Shown: positions 10,561 through 21,812, counted from the first letter of the stretch. The stretch is 64,000 bases of DNA from Liriodendron chinense (GCA_003013855.2 PVNU02002843.1:96481-160480); one strand, 5' to 3'. Notes: a model not told the origin generated them from the letters alone. Numbers and translations are program-made.

Positions 10561-12230
10561 GCCTCGGTGGTAGACTCACAAGAATTTCAACACGAGGTCC
10601 CATTGCGGTAAAATCTCACTGTGGTGTGAGTGATACAACTGGATGAAGAGAACACAAATATCATCTTGGTCCAAAACTTTTGTAGGCGCCAACAGTGGAT
10701 TCAATCCCTACTGTGTGGTCCACCTGTGAGATTTGTCTACCTCAATTTTTTTTTACCATATCCCCCCTTCTCTCTCTCGCCACTTGCTTGACAAAAAGCT
10801 TGACAGACGATGTTTGCACGGAGTGCCATTGTTCAAGCACACTTGCGAAGAGCCAGGGTCATGATATCTGGTTGTATCGTGTTGCATCCAGGATGTATTG
10901 CTATAAATTCATCCAGCGATATGATACCGGCATTCATATGGTGATGCGTAGGTGCTTCAAGAAGTATCATATCTACCCGTTTCTGTTATCGATACATTCT
11001 GATATAAGTTCAAAGCATCACAAGAAATCACGGTAGGTTCCTCCCAAGATAATTTTAAATGAATTAAATATTGCACCAATGCATCCTTTGATGAGTTTAT
11101 TGCTTAAAATCATGCATTGGCATGATACATGAAAATTGTATTTTGAACCTTGCTCTGTAACTTCCACAACGGATGAATAGAATTTGATATTTGAACCTTG
11201 TTATTGACCTCTGCTAATGGATGAACTGAAGTGGTGTGGCTTTCCACTGACGTTGTAATATACTTGTGCTGTTTCACTGCCGTCTTGGGTCTTATGTTCA
11301 TGATGAAGTCACTCTATTTGATGTACTGTTGATATGAAATTCAGATGCGTTTTGTAAGTGCACCACATGTTCAATGAGATGCTGGGGAAAAATGTGGTTT
11401 GTTGGGTGAAGGATGTAAATTTTCCATATAGTGGGCCCAACTTATCAATGGCCCAGATCTAATTTGGATGATAGATTCATATGGACTGATCAGTGGACCC
11501 CACTACAGACGTGATCTAACAGAAATAAGAGGGGTTGCGCGTCTACATTGCCTGTGGCAATATTGTAGCTGGACATGGAATCTAAGAAAGCCAAATTCAT
11601 GTGGAGCGGGGTTGCAGTGTTTGAGATTGTGACACCCATTAACAATCCCTATTTAAGGGGTGTTGGGTCCCAAATCCGGAATACATATAAATCGAATCCC
11701 ATCTCTAGATTTCTCTACATCAGTTTCAGGAAAGGAAGATCCAGATCAGAGATTCGAGATGGCCCACCAAACAGGTACGATTTATGTTTCAGATTATCCG
11801 ATCTACATACCTGATGCACTGCATGGTCCTATCAATTCCGCAAATCAGTTCAAACAAAGGATCCTTTTTTACCATACATAGCAATATTGAAATCAAAAGA
11901 AAACAAAGGAAAGATGCAAACCACAACATAGAGATTTATCTGATTCCTTTTTGTTATGTCCATGGATTCACACCAATTCACTATGCTTAAAGGCAAAAAA
12001 CAAAGAAGCAACTCTCAATAAAATGACGTCTCTCTCTCACGGCAGAATATATATTACCCCAAACGAACTAGGGTTTACGTAAAACTCTTTATGAAATTAC
12101 AAATTGCCTTTCGGGCAGGGGGCTACGTCCCCGGACCCCAAGCAAGGGAGCGCTACCACCCTGCAATCTCTAGTGAGCTCCCACGAAAATGCTGGTTGGA
12201 TGAACAATACATCTCTAATTATCAGGCCCC
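10561..12230. other. No recognisable gene
   Basis: About 1.7 kb without a supported gene. Open frames at 10695-11036 (113 aa) and 11575-11814 (79 aa) match nothing I recognise and have no regular composition. The phrase gggggctacgtccccggacccc (about 12117-12138) recalls LTR ends of plant retrotransposons, but no LTR pair was found. Confidence 0.5.
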
Positions 12231-12234
12231 ACGG

Positions 12235-12860
12235 ATCCTAATAGTCTATTGGAGTGGGATGATTGCTTGTTGATTGTTAGTTGAAGGATAAGAGACCCCT
12301 TGAAGCAATAGAGCTCTTTCATAATATGATGGTGAAGATGGATGATGATGACCCAGTCTCACTCGTGATGGCTAGCATGCTCGAAGCTTGCTTTGCTCCT
12401 GCCCCAAATACTTGTGCTCTTAGAAAAGACTCGATTTGACAAGTTTGGTGATGGGCATGCTAGTAACAATGCAGGTGAAATGTTGTAATTTAGAAGTTTG
12501 GCACAATGCAGGTTTCCTGAAATTCCATGTTTTGGGTTGTGAAATTCATAGGATCGCTAAGGAATCAGAAACCATCTTGGTTTTTGAAGAGATGATTGCA
12601 ATGGGGATTTTATCTGGTCATGTTTTTCTTTTATCCATTTCCAGCTTGTTAGAGGGGAAAGAGATTATGTGAGTCTATTGTTTGTGAATGGAATATTGTT
12701 CTCTGTGTTGGACATTCTGCTTTCATGGTTGATCTCCTACATCATGCCAATTTACTAGAAGCAGTCAAGATCATAGAAATGGCTGGGATCAAACTGGATG
12801 CCACCATCTGGGGTCCACTTCTTGTTGCCTGCATGATGTTGAAGCTTATGGAGGGGTGCT
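12235..12860 (+). pseudogene. Pentatricopeptide-repeat (PPR) protein relic
   Basis: Several frames read like a PLS-type PPR protein. Near 12240 there is YWSGMIA. At 12285-12400 comes PLEAIELFHNMM then VSLVMASMLEAC. At 12500-12660 there are GCEIHR, VFEEMIAMGI and SSLLEGKE pieces. The stretch 12725-12850 (FMVDLLHHANLLEA ... DATIWGPLLVACM) matches the C-terminal E-motif pattern of organelle RNA-editing PPR factors (VDLLGRAGxLxEA...WGxLLxAC). Frames change at least three times with stops between, so it is a dead fragment holding only the last few repeats. PPR proteins act on mitochondrial or plastid RNA; here no function remains. Confidence 0.7.
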
Positions 12861-12869
12861 GTCCTTTTC

Positions 12870-13960
12870 AGTTTGCCTATACGAATTTTGATACTCGGTT
12901 GAGTCAACTCAATGTGATTTTGAGCCAAGTCTCTTGGAAACTCACCGACTAGTGTAGCTCACTTAGGTTGCAAAAAGACTCATCAAGTTGGCCCAAAACT
13001 CAGTCGATTGAAACTCAGTCGATTGATATGACTCGGCTTGACCCACTGGCTCAGTCAGGGGATTTTGTCAATTAAAAAAGTGCGAATCAAGCATCAAACA
13101 TGCGATCGGCAACAAGTATCCAACTGCATTCTTTATTACTTTACCATTTCCAACAATTTTAAATCTTCTTCAACAAATTCTATAACTTTAAACTTAATTA
13201 TGAAAATATCAAGTCGAATCCAAGATTTCGTTTAAGCCTTCGTATTGACCTGATCAGGAAAGACATCAAGTTGAGTCATATTTTTCAAGTTCTTGAACTA
13301 GCCAACACGTAATAGTACTTGACAATTCAAATTCGCAGATCTATCAGCATGGGATCATTTTCATTATCATCTAGGCATTATCCCACCTAATTAGGGTTGC
13401 CTACATGAATCCTATTCTGCCATTTCACTCTATCAAGGGCCATATGATCAGTGGAACTTACGCTGCCTAATTATTCCTCTTATGAAACATAATTCTAAAA
13501 CTCAATTGGTCAACTTGAAACTCTTCTGAGTCAAATCAAATCAACCCATTTTGAGTTGACTCTCTTGGATACTCATTAGAGAGCCTGATTCAATCGGGAC
13601 TCAGCAGGAGTCACCGAGTTGACTCGAAAACTCAGTCGACTTGATTCGACTCAGTGTGACTCGACCAAGTCGCCAGTCAACTGTTTGACTTTAAAAAAAA
13701 ATTAAATGCTTGTAACAGGATTTAAGCAATAACCTCAGCTAAGGAAGTTCACAGTTGCTACAATTGCTCCAGAGTGTTCTCTTTATTTGGATATTTTAAT
13801 GATTTATGCCTGTCTAAAAAATTTAAGATTCTCCCCTACTTAAATACTTCAAATTTGATTATTAGAATATCAAGTCGAGTGAATAAAAGACTCGGTTGAG
13901 TCTTTGAGTTGACCCAACCCTGCTAGACATTGAGTTGGGTTGAGGTTTCGAGTTTTTGAA
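12870..13960. repeat. Degenerate gagtcgactc-rich repeat
   Basis: Clusters of ctcggttgagtc, gagttgactc and cgactcagt in both orientations at 12890-13060, 13500-13690 and 13870-13960 resemble the interiors of the hAT-type elements and the flanks of the F-box segments. No clean ends or target duplication found. Confidence 0.45.
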
Positions 13961-14433
13961 CTATGTCATGAAGTACCAATTTAAGTAAGCAGTTCTCTTG
14001 TAAAAAGGAAATTTCAGTTTTCTACATGAATCATTCAATTGAGCACATATGCTACAGACAATATCCCTACTTTGGATAAATGTTTCACACTGCATTCATA
14101 CATAAATGAAATGAGTGTTTGTGTATTCAAGTTCCAAAGTTCGTCCGAAATAGGTATGTATCACCTGGTATGTACTGCTTTCAGGCGTAAATGATATGGT
14201 TGTATCGGCCTGTATCAGGCTGTCTTGCACCAATAAATGCCGACACAACCCAGTTTTGGTGGTGACTGATACTGTACACTGAAACCGATTTTCAATTCTT
14301 ATGGGTACTAGAGCAATCTAGCAAATACATGACATCTTAACTGAGTATACAAACTGTCTTTAAAGGAAGTATCTGTATGGTAAGTATTTTATATAGAAAG
14401 GCTTCTGAAAGAAGTGCTTCAGGCATGATATAA
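13961..14433. other. 3' flank of the receptor kinase, no other gene
   Basis: AT-rich non-coding sequence downstream of the minus-strand kinase gene. No clear polyadenylation signal could be chosen by eye. Confidence 0.4.
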
Positions 14434-16899
14434 TCAAATGGAGCTTTTGGATGACTTACATGATTGTAGGATATGACTCTTTGGTTCATCTTTGCATTCT
14501 AGGAGAGTTTGGACTATCATGTCCATGGTTGGTCTTTGGCGTCTTTCCTCCTCTACACAGGCAATTCCTAACTTCACCATTGCTGTCGCTTGCTTCCAAT
14601 CAAACTGCCCGTTCAATCGGGAATCGACGAAATCTCCAGCCCATGATTCTTCTCCTCTCTCCATCTTGTCCTTTGCTGTCCTAACGAACCTCTTTAACTC
14701 CACCTCCTCTTCTTCCCCATCCACCACCCAATCTGAAAGCCGAATTCCCTTCACAATCTCAAGAAGCACAACGCCGTAGCTATAAACGTCAACCTTTGCA
14801 GTGATGGGTAGATTCAAAGCCCACTCTGGAGCCATGTACCCCATCGTTCCTCGGATCCGAGAGAAGTTATAACCAGGCCCACTTCTCTCAGTCAATTTCG
14901 CTAGTCCAAAATCAGCAATCTTGGGTTCGAAATCCAAGTCCAAAAGTATGTTTTCAGGCTTCACATCACAGTGGATTACCCATTCAAGACACTCATGGTG
15001 AAGATAGGCCAGACCCTTGGCAGTTCCTACAGCAATTTTGAACCTCTCCTCCCATCCGAGCACACTAGCAGGGCCCATGCTGCTGCCATTTGAGAAAAGG
15101 CGCTTGTCCAATGACCCATTTTCGACATATTCATAGACCAGGAGTCGCTTTGCTTGCTCTGAACAGTATCCCCACATTCTCACAAGATTCATGTGGTAAA
15201 TTCTCCCTATCGTACTCACTTCCGCCCAAAACTCCTCTTCTCCGTGAATGGCATCTCCCAATTTCTTCACTGCCACCACTCTCTCATCATCCAAAACTCC
15301 CTTATAAACAGACCCAAAACCTCCCCTCCCTAGCTCCTCTTTGAATTTCTTCGTCGCCTTCTTCAGCTCTGTATATGTAAACTTCCTGAACTGATTGAAT
15401 ATTGTTCGGTACCCTTCCTCCAACGACGTCGGTGTCTCATGCTTCCTGAAAAGAAACCACCACCCTGATGCAATAAAGAAGATCTCGATTGCGCCTAATG
15501 CTGTAACAAACCAATAGAAATACAAGTATTTCTTGTCTCGATCGCTCATATAAATACCTGAAGAACCAAGCATAATTTCAGCTCTGCTTGAATCACAGAT
15601 AGGCTCAGACACTTTGATCATGGAGGATTCCGAGGCTTCTATGTTTTTGGGTCGTTTCAGATATATGCTGCCAGGGAAGGCTGGCGACCTATACCCATTA
15701 AAAAGCGCACTTTTGGGGTAACAGACACCGGTGCCGGTTACTCTGTACCCGAAAGCCTCACAAGAGCAATCATCTAAGCAGAGCTTCCGGCAAGATTGTA
15801 GTGATATGTTTTGAATGAATTCGATTGAGAGATCGAACCCATAGAAATCTATCTGTGGAATCTGTATGAATTCTACTTGCTGGGGGTTGCAGCTTTGGTT
15901 GAATTGAGGTTTGCAACCTTGGTTCCAATCACTTGGATCTTTCATTTCATAGCCGGGCGGACACGAACATCTTGGTGCTGGTGTATAAACGCAAATCCCA
16001 TTTCTGCCGCACAGCCCATGCACATGACACTGCTGTGAAAGAGCCACCCATGAAATCCCCCACGACCCGTTCGACACATTCAAGCTATAGAGTCTGAGAT
16101 TTCCATCGTAATCCAATGTTAGTCTCCTTCTAATCCCAAAACCCATATCAGAAGCATTGAATTCCAATCTATCGCTCGAAGTGAACCTACCCATTTCATT
16201 AAGAACTGCGTATCTACTACTATTGTAGTTTGTTCTACCATTGGCAAACACACCATTGTCAGGATTCGGCCAATACACGCTGGAAATCTCAGGCCCATCA
16301 TACATCAATCTCAGAACATTATCGTTATCGAAAAATAAATTGAAATAGCCTGGAGAGAATGCTCCTCTTCCTCTTGCAGATACAATTCTCTGGCGTTTGG
16401 TAATGGGCTGTGAAGGGAGAAGAGTATCAGTTGGATAATCAAAGCTTTGCCACAAGAAATTACCATTTGGGTCTCTTAAAACAAGATTTCCACTGTTCGT
16501 AAGCTCCGCTTGATCAACGTTGCTAGAGCTAGTGTTGGTGTTCCAAATGATCGCGCCATCGGTGTCCATTAGAACCATGTTGCCGTCTCGGTTGAGTGAA
16601 ATTCTCGAGCCCTGCCCGTTGACGGGGCGGTCTCGGTTCGCCATCCAAACGACAGTTTTCTCTGCCGAATTTGAAAACCAAATTGAGAAAGAGTAGGCAT
16701 TTGTGCCCACCCTGTAAAACCCACATGTGAATGAGTTGTCTGAGGAGATTAGGACGTCTGAGTCGTCCTCTACTGAGAGGGAAGATCCTCTGTCCAAAGA
16801 GCTTTTGGATGTTGAAGATAGAGAAGAAGGTAGAGAAGAGATGAGAAGAGAGAGAAGAAGGGTGGGAAGGATGGAAGAGTAAGGATATTGGTTTTTCAT
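14434..16899 (-). CDS. G-type lectin S-receptor-like Ser/Thr protein kinase (ZmPK1-like)
   Basis: Complete 821-aa intronless reading frame, close in organisation and wording to maize ZmPK1-type receptor kinases. It is a plasma-membrane receptor that binds an unknown extracellular ligand and phosphorylates Ser/Thr targets. Domains: signal peptide about 1-29; B-lectin about 35-155, ending in WQSFDYPTDTLLP (150-162); S-locus glycoprotein/EGF-like Cys cluster about 200-330 (C291, C297, C303, C311, C313); PAN-like domain about 337-418 (C337, C370, C374, C378, C380, C393); transmembrane helix about 459-484; kinase about 520-800. Kinase residues present: glycine loop GRGGFG (524-529), Lys545, Glu560, HCDVKPEN (643-650), DFG (663-665), APE (690-692). 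Cys rather than Arg before the catalytic Asp645 makes it a non-RD kinase. The start is followed by a good hydrophobic signal peptide. All key residues are intact, so it is probably functional. Confidence 0.95.
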   Translation of the reverse strand: MKNQYPYSSILPTLLLSLLISSLPSSLSSTSKSSLDRGSSLSVEDDSDVLISSDNSFTCGFYRVGTNAYSFSIWFSNSAEKTVVWMANRDRPVNGQGSRISLNRDGNMVLMDTDGAIIWNTNTSSSNVDQAELTNSGNLVLRDPNGNFLWQSFDYPTDTLLPSQPITKRQRIVSARGRGAFSPGYFNLFFDNDNVLRLMYDGPEISSVYWPNPDNGVFANGRTNYNSSRYAVLNEMGRFTSSDRLEFNASDMGFGIRRRLTLDYDGNLRLYSLNVSNGSWGISWVALSQQCHVHGLCGRNGICVYTPAPRCSCPPGYEMKDPSDWNQGCKPQFNQSCNPQQVEFIQIPQIDFYGFDLSIEFIQNISLQSCRKLCLDDCSCEAFGYRVTGTGVCYPKSALFNGYRSPAFPGSIYLKRPKNIEASESSMIKVSEPICDSSRAEIMLGSSGIYMSDRDKKYLYFYWFVTALGAIEIFFIASGWWFLFRKHETPTSLEEGYRTIFNQFRKFTYTELKKATKKFKEELGRGGFGSVYKGVLDDERVVAVKKLGDAIHGEEEFWAEVSTIGRIYHMNLVRMWGYCSEQAKRLLVYEYVENGSLDKRLFSNGSSMGPASVLGWEERFKIAVGTAKGLAYLHHECLEWVIHCDVKPENILLDLDFEPKIADFGLAKLTERSGPGYNFSRIRGTMGYMAPEWALNLPITAKVDVYSYGVVLLEIVKGIRLSDWVVDGEEEEVELKRFVRTAKDKMERGEESWAGDFVDSRLNGQFDWKQATAMVKLGIACVEEERRQRPTMDMIVQTLLECKDEPKSHILQSCKSSKSSI

Positions 16900-17066
16900 G
16901 TTTGGAGAGTGGCTTGAAATTACAGAAAATTCATCCTGCCTTAAAGATGCTGGTTCAGTCGGGGGCTTGTGAAAACAGGCTCTGTATAGGGGAAAAGGGT
17001 ATGGTAGTCCACCGGACCACCAATTCAGTTGGATCCTCGGCTTTCAAAGGTGACACTAATGCACAA

Positions 17067-17076
17067 TATAATATAT
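17067..17076 (-). promoter_or_regulatory. Candidate TATA element of the receptor kinase gene
   Basis: atatattata on the minus strand, about 170 bp upstream of the kinase ATG. It is the only TATA-like run between the gene and the fold-back insertion at 17134. Position is plausible, but this is composition-based only. Confidence 0.3.
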
Positions 17077-17133
17077 GTACGGACATAGTTAACTCGTTTG
17101 GCCTAGGTTTGTGTTGTGGGTATGAATTTTAAG

Positions 17134-17456
17134 TAAGCGGATTGCGTCCGACCCCCTCCGAGCTAGCAACCAGGTTTGAGTGGGGCCACTATGACGTATC
17201 TGTTTATCCACGCCGTCCGTACCATTTCTCAGATCATGTTAAAGTATGATGTAAAAAACGAGATAGATCCAATGCTCTAGTGGACCACACCAGAGATGAC
17301 TCTTGTATTTAATGCAACCCCACTTACTATTTGGTATGATTACTTGAGCTTTGGATTAACTCATTTTTGGGCCTATACCTTAACAGGATCTAAGAAAAGA
17401 TATGGACGGCATAGATAAACAGATACATTAGGGTGGGCTGGACACAATCCACTTCA
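17134..17456. mobile_element. Short fold-back element with perfect 10-bp target duplication
   Basis: 323 bp. Ends taagcggattgcgtcc and ggacacaatccacttca are near-perfect inverted repeats, flanked by gaattttaag on both sides (17124-17133 and 17457-17466). The interior is a long inverted repeat around a cattaaatgcaa-type loop ('short' sub-type, also at 29205-29715 and 54569-54905). A 9-10-bp duplication suggests Mutator-like mobilisation. It lies 234 bp upstream of the receptor kinase start codon. Confidence 0.85.
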
Positions 17457-17544
17457 GAATTTTAAGGGCATGCTTGGATATCACCAATTCTATAGAATTC
17501 AATACAAATGGCCGAAGGTTTTTCATTAATGTTATAGTGCATTG

Positions 17545-17735
17545 CCTGTTACTAAAAGACGCCCTGGGGTTTCAATAGCAGGTCTCAGGTTCGAAAGGAT
17601 AAGGAGACACACAAGCCCCACTAATGGATGGGTGCATTGCATGGCTCACTATGTGGGTGCATTGCCCAGCTAACAGGGTGGGTGCGTTACATGACTAAAA
17701 CGAGAGATTTAAATAGCAAAGAAAGAAAAAATAAA
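17545..17735 (+). other. Possible SINE-like fragment
   Basis: caggttcgaaagg resembles a pol III B box and is followed by repeated 'gggtgcattgc' phrases. There is no A box or tail that I can assign. Confidence 0.2.
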
Positions 17736-17754
17736 TTATTTCACCTGGCAATGG

Positions 17755-18205
17755 CCATATCCCTGACAACCCAACATTGTGGGGCCTAATAGGATGTATG
17801 TGTTTCATTAACACTCTCCATCCATTTGGCAAGCACATTTCTAGGCAGGATTTAAGAAATGAAGTAGATCTAAAGCACAAGTGGACCATAACACAGGAAA
17901 CAGATAGGGATACCGTTGAAATCTTCCTAGGCTCCACCATGATGCTTGTCAATCATCCGACTTGTTCATAAGGTCCAACATGCCTGGACGAAGGAAAATC
18001 ACAAACATAAGCTTTTTGATCCATCACGTCTGTGGATTGGAAGAAGGTTTTAATGGTGAGCGTCCAATCCTCATTGTTTCCTATGGTTAGGTCCACTTGA
18101 GCTTTGAATATACTTTATTTTTGGGCTCATGAGCTAAAATGAAGTGGCAGACATATGGACAGCATAGATGAAATATATACATCATGATGGGCCCATAGAT
18201 CTTGG
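17755..18205. repeat. Fold-back element, long sub-type
   Basis: Left arm from tgtggggcctaat, central loop 'catccgacttgttcataaggtc', right arm ending atgatgggccca. Arms of about 170 bp are diverged inverted complements. Confidence 0.65.
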
Positions 18206-18587
18206 CCACTGTATTGATTTAGATGGTATGAGTTGGAGAAGCTCATACTAGTTCTTACTTTCACATGAGTTGCACACTAAATAGGGTAGGGCCAGTAGAA
18301 TAGGACATAAGTCGAACACTAATCAACGAGTTCCAATTAGTGTCTAAAAACATTTGTTTTAAATAGAATTAAAAAAATAAATAAATTTACAAATCAAAGG
18401 CTAACCAATCAGATATTTTGCTTTATGAATTAATGTAGGGAATTTGTACAAGTTTAGATGCAATTGCTTGCACGCCAATCACTCAATTTCTATACTGCCT
18501 GCATATCATCTACCGCACGGTCTAGAGTACTAAAGTTTTTTCCCTTGAAAAGAGCTTTCACAATGCCCGGCCTTTTGTGGGAAGTTC
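18206..18587. other. No gene; AT-rich intergenic sequence
   Basis: Non-coding. Nothing recognised apart from short A-rich runs. Confidence 0.4.
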
Positions 18588-19006
18588 TGCGCTGGGAACC
18601 TAGGTGGGGCCACCGTGATGCTTGTGAGAAATCTACCCTGTTCATCCATTCTATGAGATCATTTTAGAACATGAGAACAAAAATGAGCTGGATTCAAGAC
18701 TAAAGTGGGCCGCACTAAAGGAAAAGGTGGGTAGGGTGGCATCTACACTAATGTTTATATGGCATCCATATCGCTCATAATGTCATTCCTACTAGGATGA
18801 AATTAAAACACAAATATTAGCCTGATTCCAAACTTCTGTGGCGCCACTGACATTTCAATTGTGAATGTTCAATTCTTACGTTTTCAGCCCACCTAAAGTC
18901 TTGGATTCAGCTCATTTTTGGTCTCATCCTAAAATGAGCTCACAAAACGGGTTAACGATGTGGATTTCTCACAAACACCATGGTGGGCCCCAGCTAGGTT
19001 CCCAGC
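18588..19006. repeat. Fold-back element, 'cctaggtggggcc' sub-type
   Basis: Starts gctgggaacctaggtgggg and ends cccagctaggttcccagc, giving clear inverted ends. The arms carry the gagctcattttag / ctaaaatgagctc pair. Related to 1166-1605, 19160-21370 and the fragment at 45655-45890. Confidence 0.7.
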
Positions 19007-19524
19007 ACATGGACTTTATGCGAAAGACTTTTGCTCCCACCAGATTTAAGTGTTTGCTAATTGACGGCGGCAGCAAAAGACAGCCCTCCGTATTCACTAA
19101 AAGTAGCTTGAGAACGGATGCATGGATTTCCTGCAAAGCCTTTCACACGAAGTTCTTGCTCTTGCGCTGGGAACCTAGGTGGGGCCCACAGTGATGTTTT
19201 TGATAAATCCACATTGTCCATTCATTTTGGGAACTCATTCTAGGGTATGAGACCAAAAATGAGCTAGATCCAAGACTCAGGTGGGCCTTACTAAGGGCCT
19301 GTTTGGATTTAGAGAAAGGGTTGGAAAGTAAATTGTATTTATTGAGAAACCATATTTTCAAAAAAGCGAGGGAAAGGAAATATTATTTCTCATGTTTGTT
19401 TATCAACAACATTTTCACGAGCACAGTAAACTTTATTTTCAAATCATATGTTTGGCAAAATAAAACTTTTTTGAGAAATTCTTTTGATTACAATTTCAAG
19501 TCTAGAAGATCTAGAAATGATATG

Positions 19525-19840
19525 TGGGCCTAAGATGATATTTGTTTCTTCCCTTCATCAAGGTTTGTTTGACCTTGTAAAGAATGAAAACTAAACATCA
19601 TGGAAACATTACAGTGGGCCCTAGGAAGTTTTTAATGATGGGCCATTCAATTGCCATTGTTTTCAATGGTATGGTCCACCTAAGATTTGGATCTACTTCA
19701 TTTTTGTACTAATGCCCCAAAATGATATGGGAAAACAGATGGATGGTGTGGATGTAGAATACATACATCAAGGCGAGCCCCACTTTAAGGGCTACACTGT
19801 CTTGGATGAGGCAGAAGCATCACCTAATCCACTACCTATT
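19525..19840. repeat. Fold-back element, right half only
   Basis: Loop and right arm are present (ggtatggtccacctaagatttgg...ggatggtgtggatg...). The left arm is missing. Ends with the recurrent 'acctaatccacta' motif. Confidence 0.55.
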
Positions 19841-19879
19841 TAAATGGGATACGGTGGTAGTGTGACCTTTCCAATTCCA

Positions 19880-20345
19880 TGTTGGTGATGGAAATGGTAT
19901 GTGGGCCCAAGATGATGTATGTGTTTTATCCACACCGTCCATCCATTTTTCCAGCTCATTTTAGGGCATTATCACAAAACTGAAGCATATCTAAATCTCA
20001 AGCGGACCATGCTATGGGAAACAATTTTGGTTGCACACCTTCCATTAAAAACTTTTTAAGGCCTATCGTAATGTTTAGTTACCATTCAACTTGTTAATTG
20101 GGTCACACGGATCATTACAAAGGGAAACCACAAATATCAGCTTGATCCAAATCTTTGTGGCCTTAAAGAAGTTTTTAACGGTGGGCATTCAATCACCACT
20201 ATTTACAATGTTGTGGTCCACTTGAAATTTGGATTTGCCTCATTTTTGGGCTCATGCCCTAAAATGTGCTAGAAAAATAAATGAATGGCATGGATAAAAC
20301 AAGTGCATGATAATGTCCTACGGACCATTTCCAATGCCGTGAACA
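19880..20345. repeat. Fold-back element, long sub-type
   Basis: Both arms present: gtatgtgggcccaagatgatgtatgtg on the left, and the decayed complement at the right ending near 'cggaccatttccaatgcc'. The inner arm pair ttaaaaactt / aagtttttaa flanks the loop. Confidence 0.65.
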
Positions 20346-20404
20346 ATCACGTACCAATTTCTAAAAAACAGGGAGTTAATTAGTTGCCGCAACGGCCTCA
20401 CCCA

Positions 20405-20880
20405 AGACGTTATGGTCTTTACGTAAGGCCCATCTTAATGTTATTCTATATCCATGCCATCCATCTGTTTTTCATATCATTTTAGGGCATAATTCCAAAC
20501 ATGAAACAAATTTGAACCTCAAGTGGACCATACCATATGAAACAGTGGTGACTGATCATTAAAAACTTCTTGTGGGCCATGATAGATTTGGATTATGGTG
20601 AGATTTTTTTTTTTTCTATCTTCACCCAAGATTGTATGACCTTATCAAAAGTTTAGATGGAAAATAAACACTGTAGTGGTGGGGCGCTCAATCACCACTG
20701 TTCTTATAATATGGTCCACCTGATATCCAAATATACTTTATTTTTGGGTTCGTGCACTCAAATGATCTGAAAAGATGGATGGACGGTGTGGATATAGGAT
20801 ACATACATCAAGGTGGGCCCATGGTAAAGGCAGCATCGTCTTGGGTGAGGCGGAGCCGCACCTACTTGACTGAGAAATAG
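20405..20880. repeat. Fold-back element, long sub-type
   Basis: Left end 'cctcacccaagacgttatgg', right end 'cagcatcgtcttgggtgagg', which are inverted complements. Standard loop text lies between. Confidence 0.65.
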
Positions 20881-21375
20881 TAGGAAAAGGAAATGTCCTT
20901 TCTCTTGAGCCTGGGTGAGAAAATAAAAAGTCAATTTTGAAGGAAAATTGATTAAGTTGAAATTGAATTTCTCCTCTTTGCCACTTATTTTAAAGTTTAC
21001 AAACAAAGGAAAGATGAGAAACCCTCTCCTTTCCCACTGTTTCATTGAATCCAAACACGCACTGAAGGAAAAGGTTGGTTTGGAAAATACTACCATTGAA
21101 ACATTACTGGTCCGCACATCCATACTGGTCATAGCCTCATTACTACTGGGATGAACTGAAAACACAAATATTAGCCTGATTTAAAATTCCTGTGGCACCA
21201 CAAATATTTCAACTGTGGACGTTTAATCTTCACATTTTCGGCCCACTTAAGTCTTGGATCCAGTTCATTTTTGGTCGTATGTCCTAAATTGAGCTCCCAA
21301 AACGGATGGACGGGGTGGATTTATCAAAAACAACCCTGTGGGCCCCACTTAGGTTCCCAGTGCAGGAACTTGCTG

Positions 21376-21812
21376 CGCAAGGCTTTTGCAGCTAGGAAAT
21401 CCGCATGACCGACTGAATTGGTCGTTAAGCGGATTAACATCTTGTGATAGTCTTCCCGCCCGACATGAGACTGTTTTGTCTGGGAGTTTGTTTTACGTCA
21501 CGGGCCCTTGATTTAACAACGGCCCCTCATGGAGGGTAAGGAACACATGTGCATGCACGTATGGCACATACACGTGTCAAAGATCTAGCCCATTCATCAG
21601 GTAATAAAAAGCCTTGCTGAGTGCACCATGTTAGTGCAATAAATCTTGTGTACATGACACATGTGCCAACATCGCCGGCCCAATAATCATGTGGCACCAA
21701 ATTTGTAAGCCGGTTGATGGGTTCGTAAACTTCAACTGAGTTTTTAATAGCTTTACATTGCAAAATGTGGCCCACCTGACCATTCCATGAACCTGATTCT
21801 CAGTCCATGGTA
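21376..21812. other. No gene recognised
   Basis: Non-coding. Short alternating purine/pyrimidine acacatgtgcatgcacgtatg near 21543-21563. Small open frames here have no supporting features. Confidence 0.4.

Larger units (their letters stand above)
19295..21060. mobile_element. GGGCCTGTTTGGAT-ended DNA element inserted in a fold-back element
   Basis: Left end gggcctgtttggat and right end atccaaacacgc are imperfect inverted repeats. The host sequence resumes on either side with actaa (19290-19294) and actga (21061-21065), a possible 5-bp or 3-bp target duplication. Such ends occur in Tourist/Harbinger-type and some hAT MITEs; the superfamily is not settled. The outer ~230 bp at each side are AT-rich with frequent ttgagaaa motifs. 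The middle has been filled by three fold-back elements (19525-19840, 19880-20345, 20405-20880). No transposase. Confidence 0.6.
19160..21370. repeat. Fold-back element split by an insertion
   Basis: Left arm 19160-19294 (cgctgggaacctaggtgggg...) and remainder 21061-21370 (...ccacttaggttcccagtgc) together make one element of the sub-type at 18588-19006. The break falls inside the 'cactaaaggaaaagg' segment, where a 1766-bp element has inserted. Confidence 0.7.

Noticed and set aside
10695..11036. 113-aa open frame as a gene
   Set aside because: No recognisable motif, no homology by eye, and decayed repeats around it.
14451..15344. Plus-strand open frames of 77-95 aa
   Set aside because: They are antisense shadows of the receptor kinase; no independent signal.
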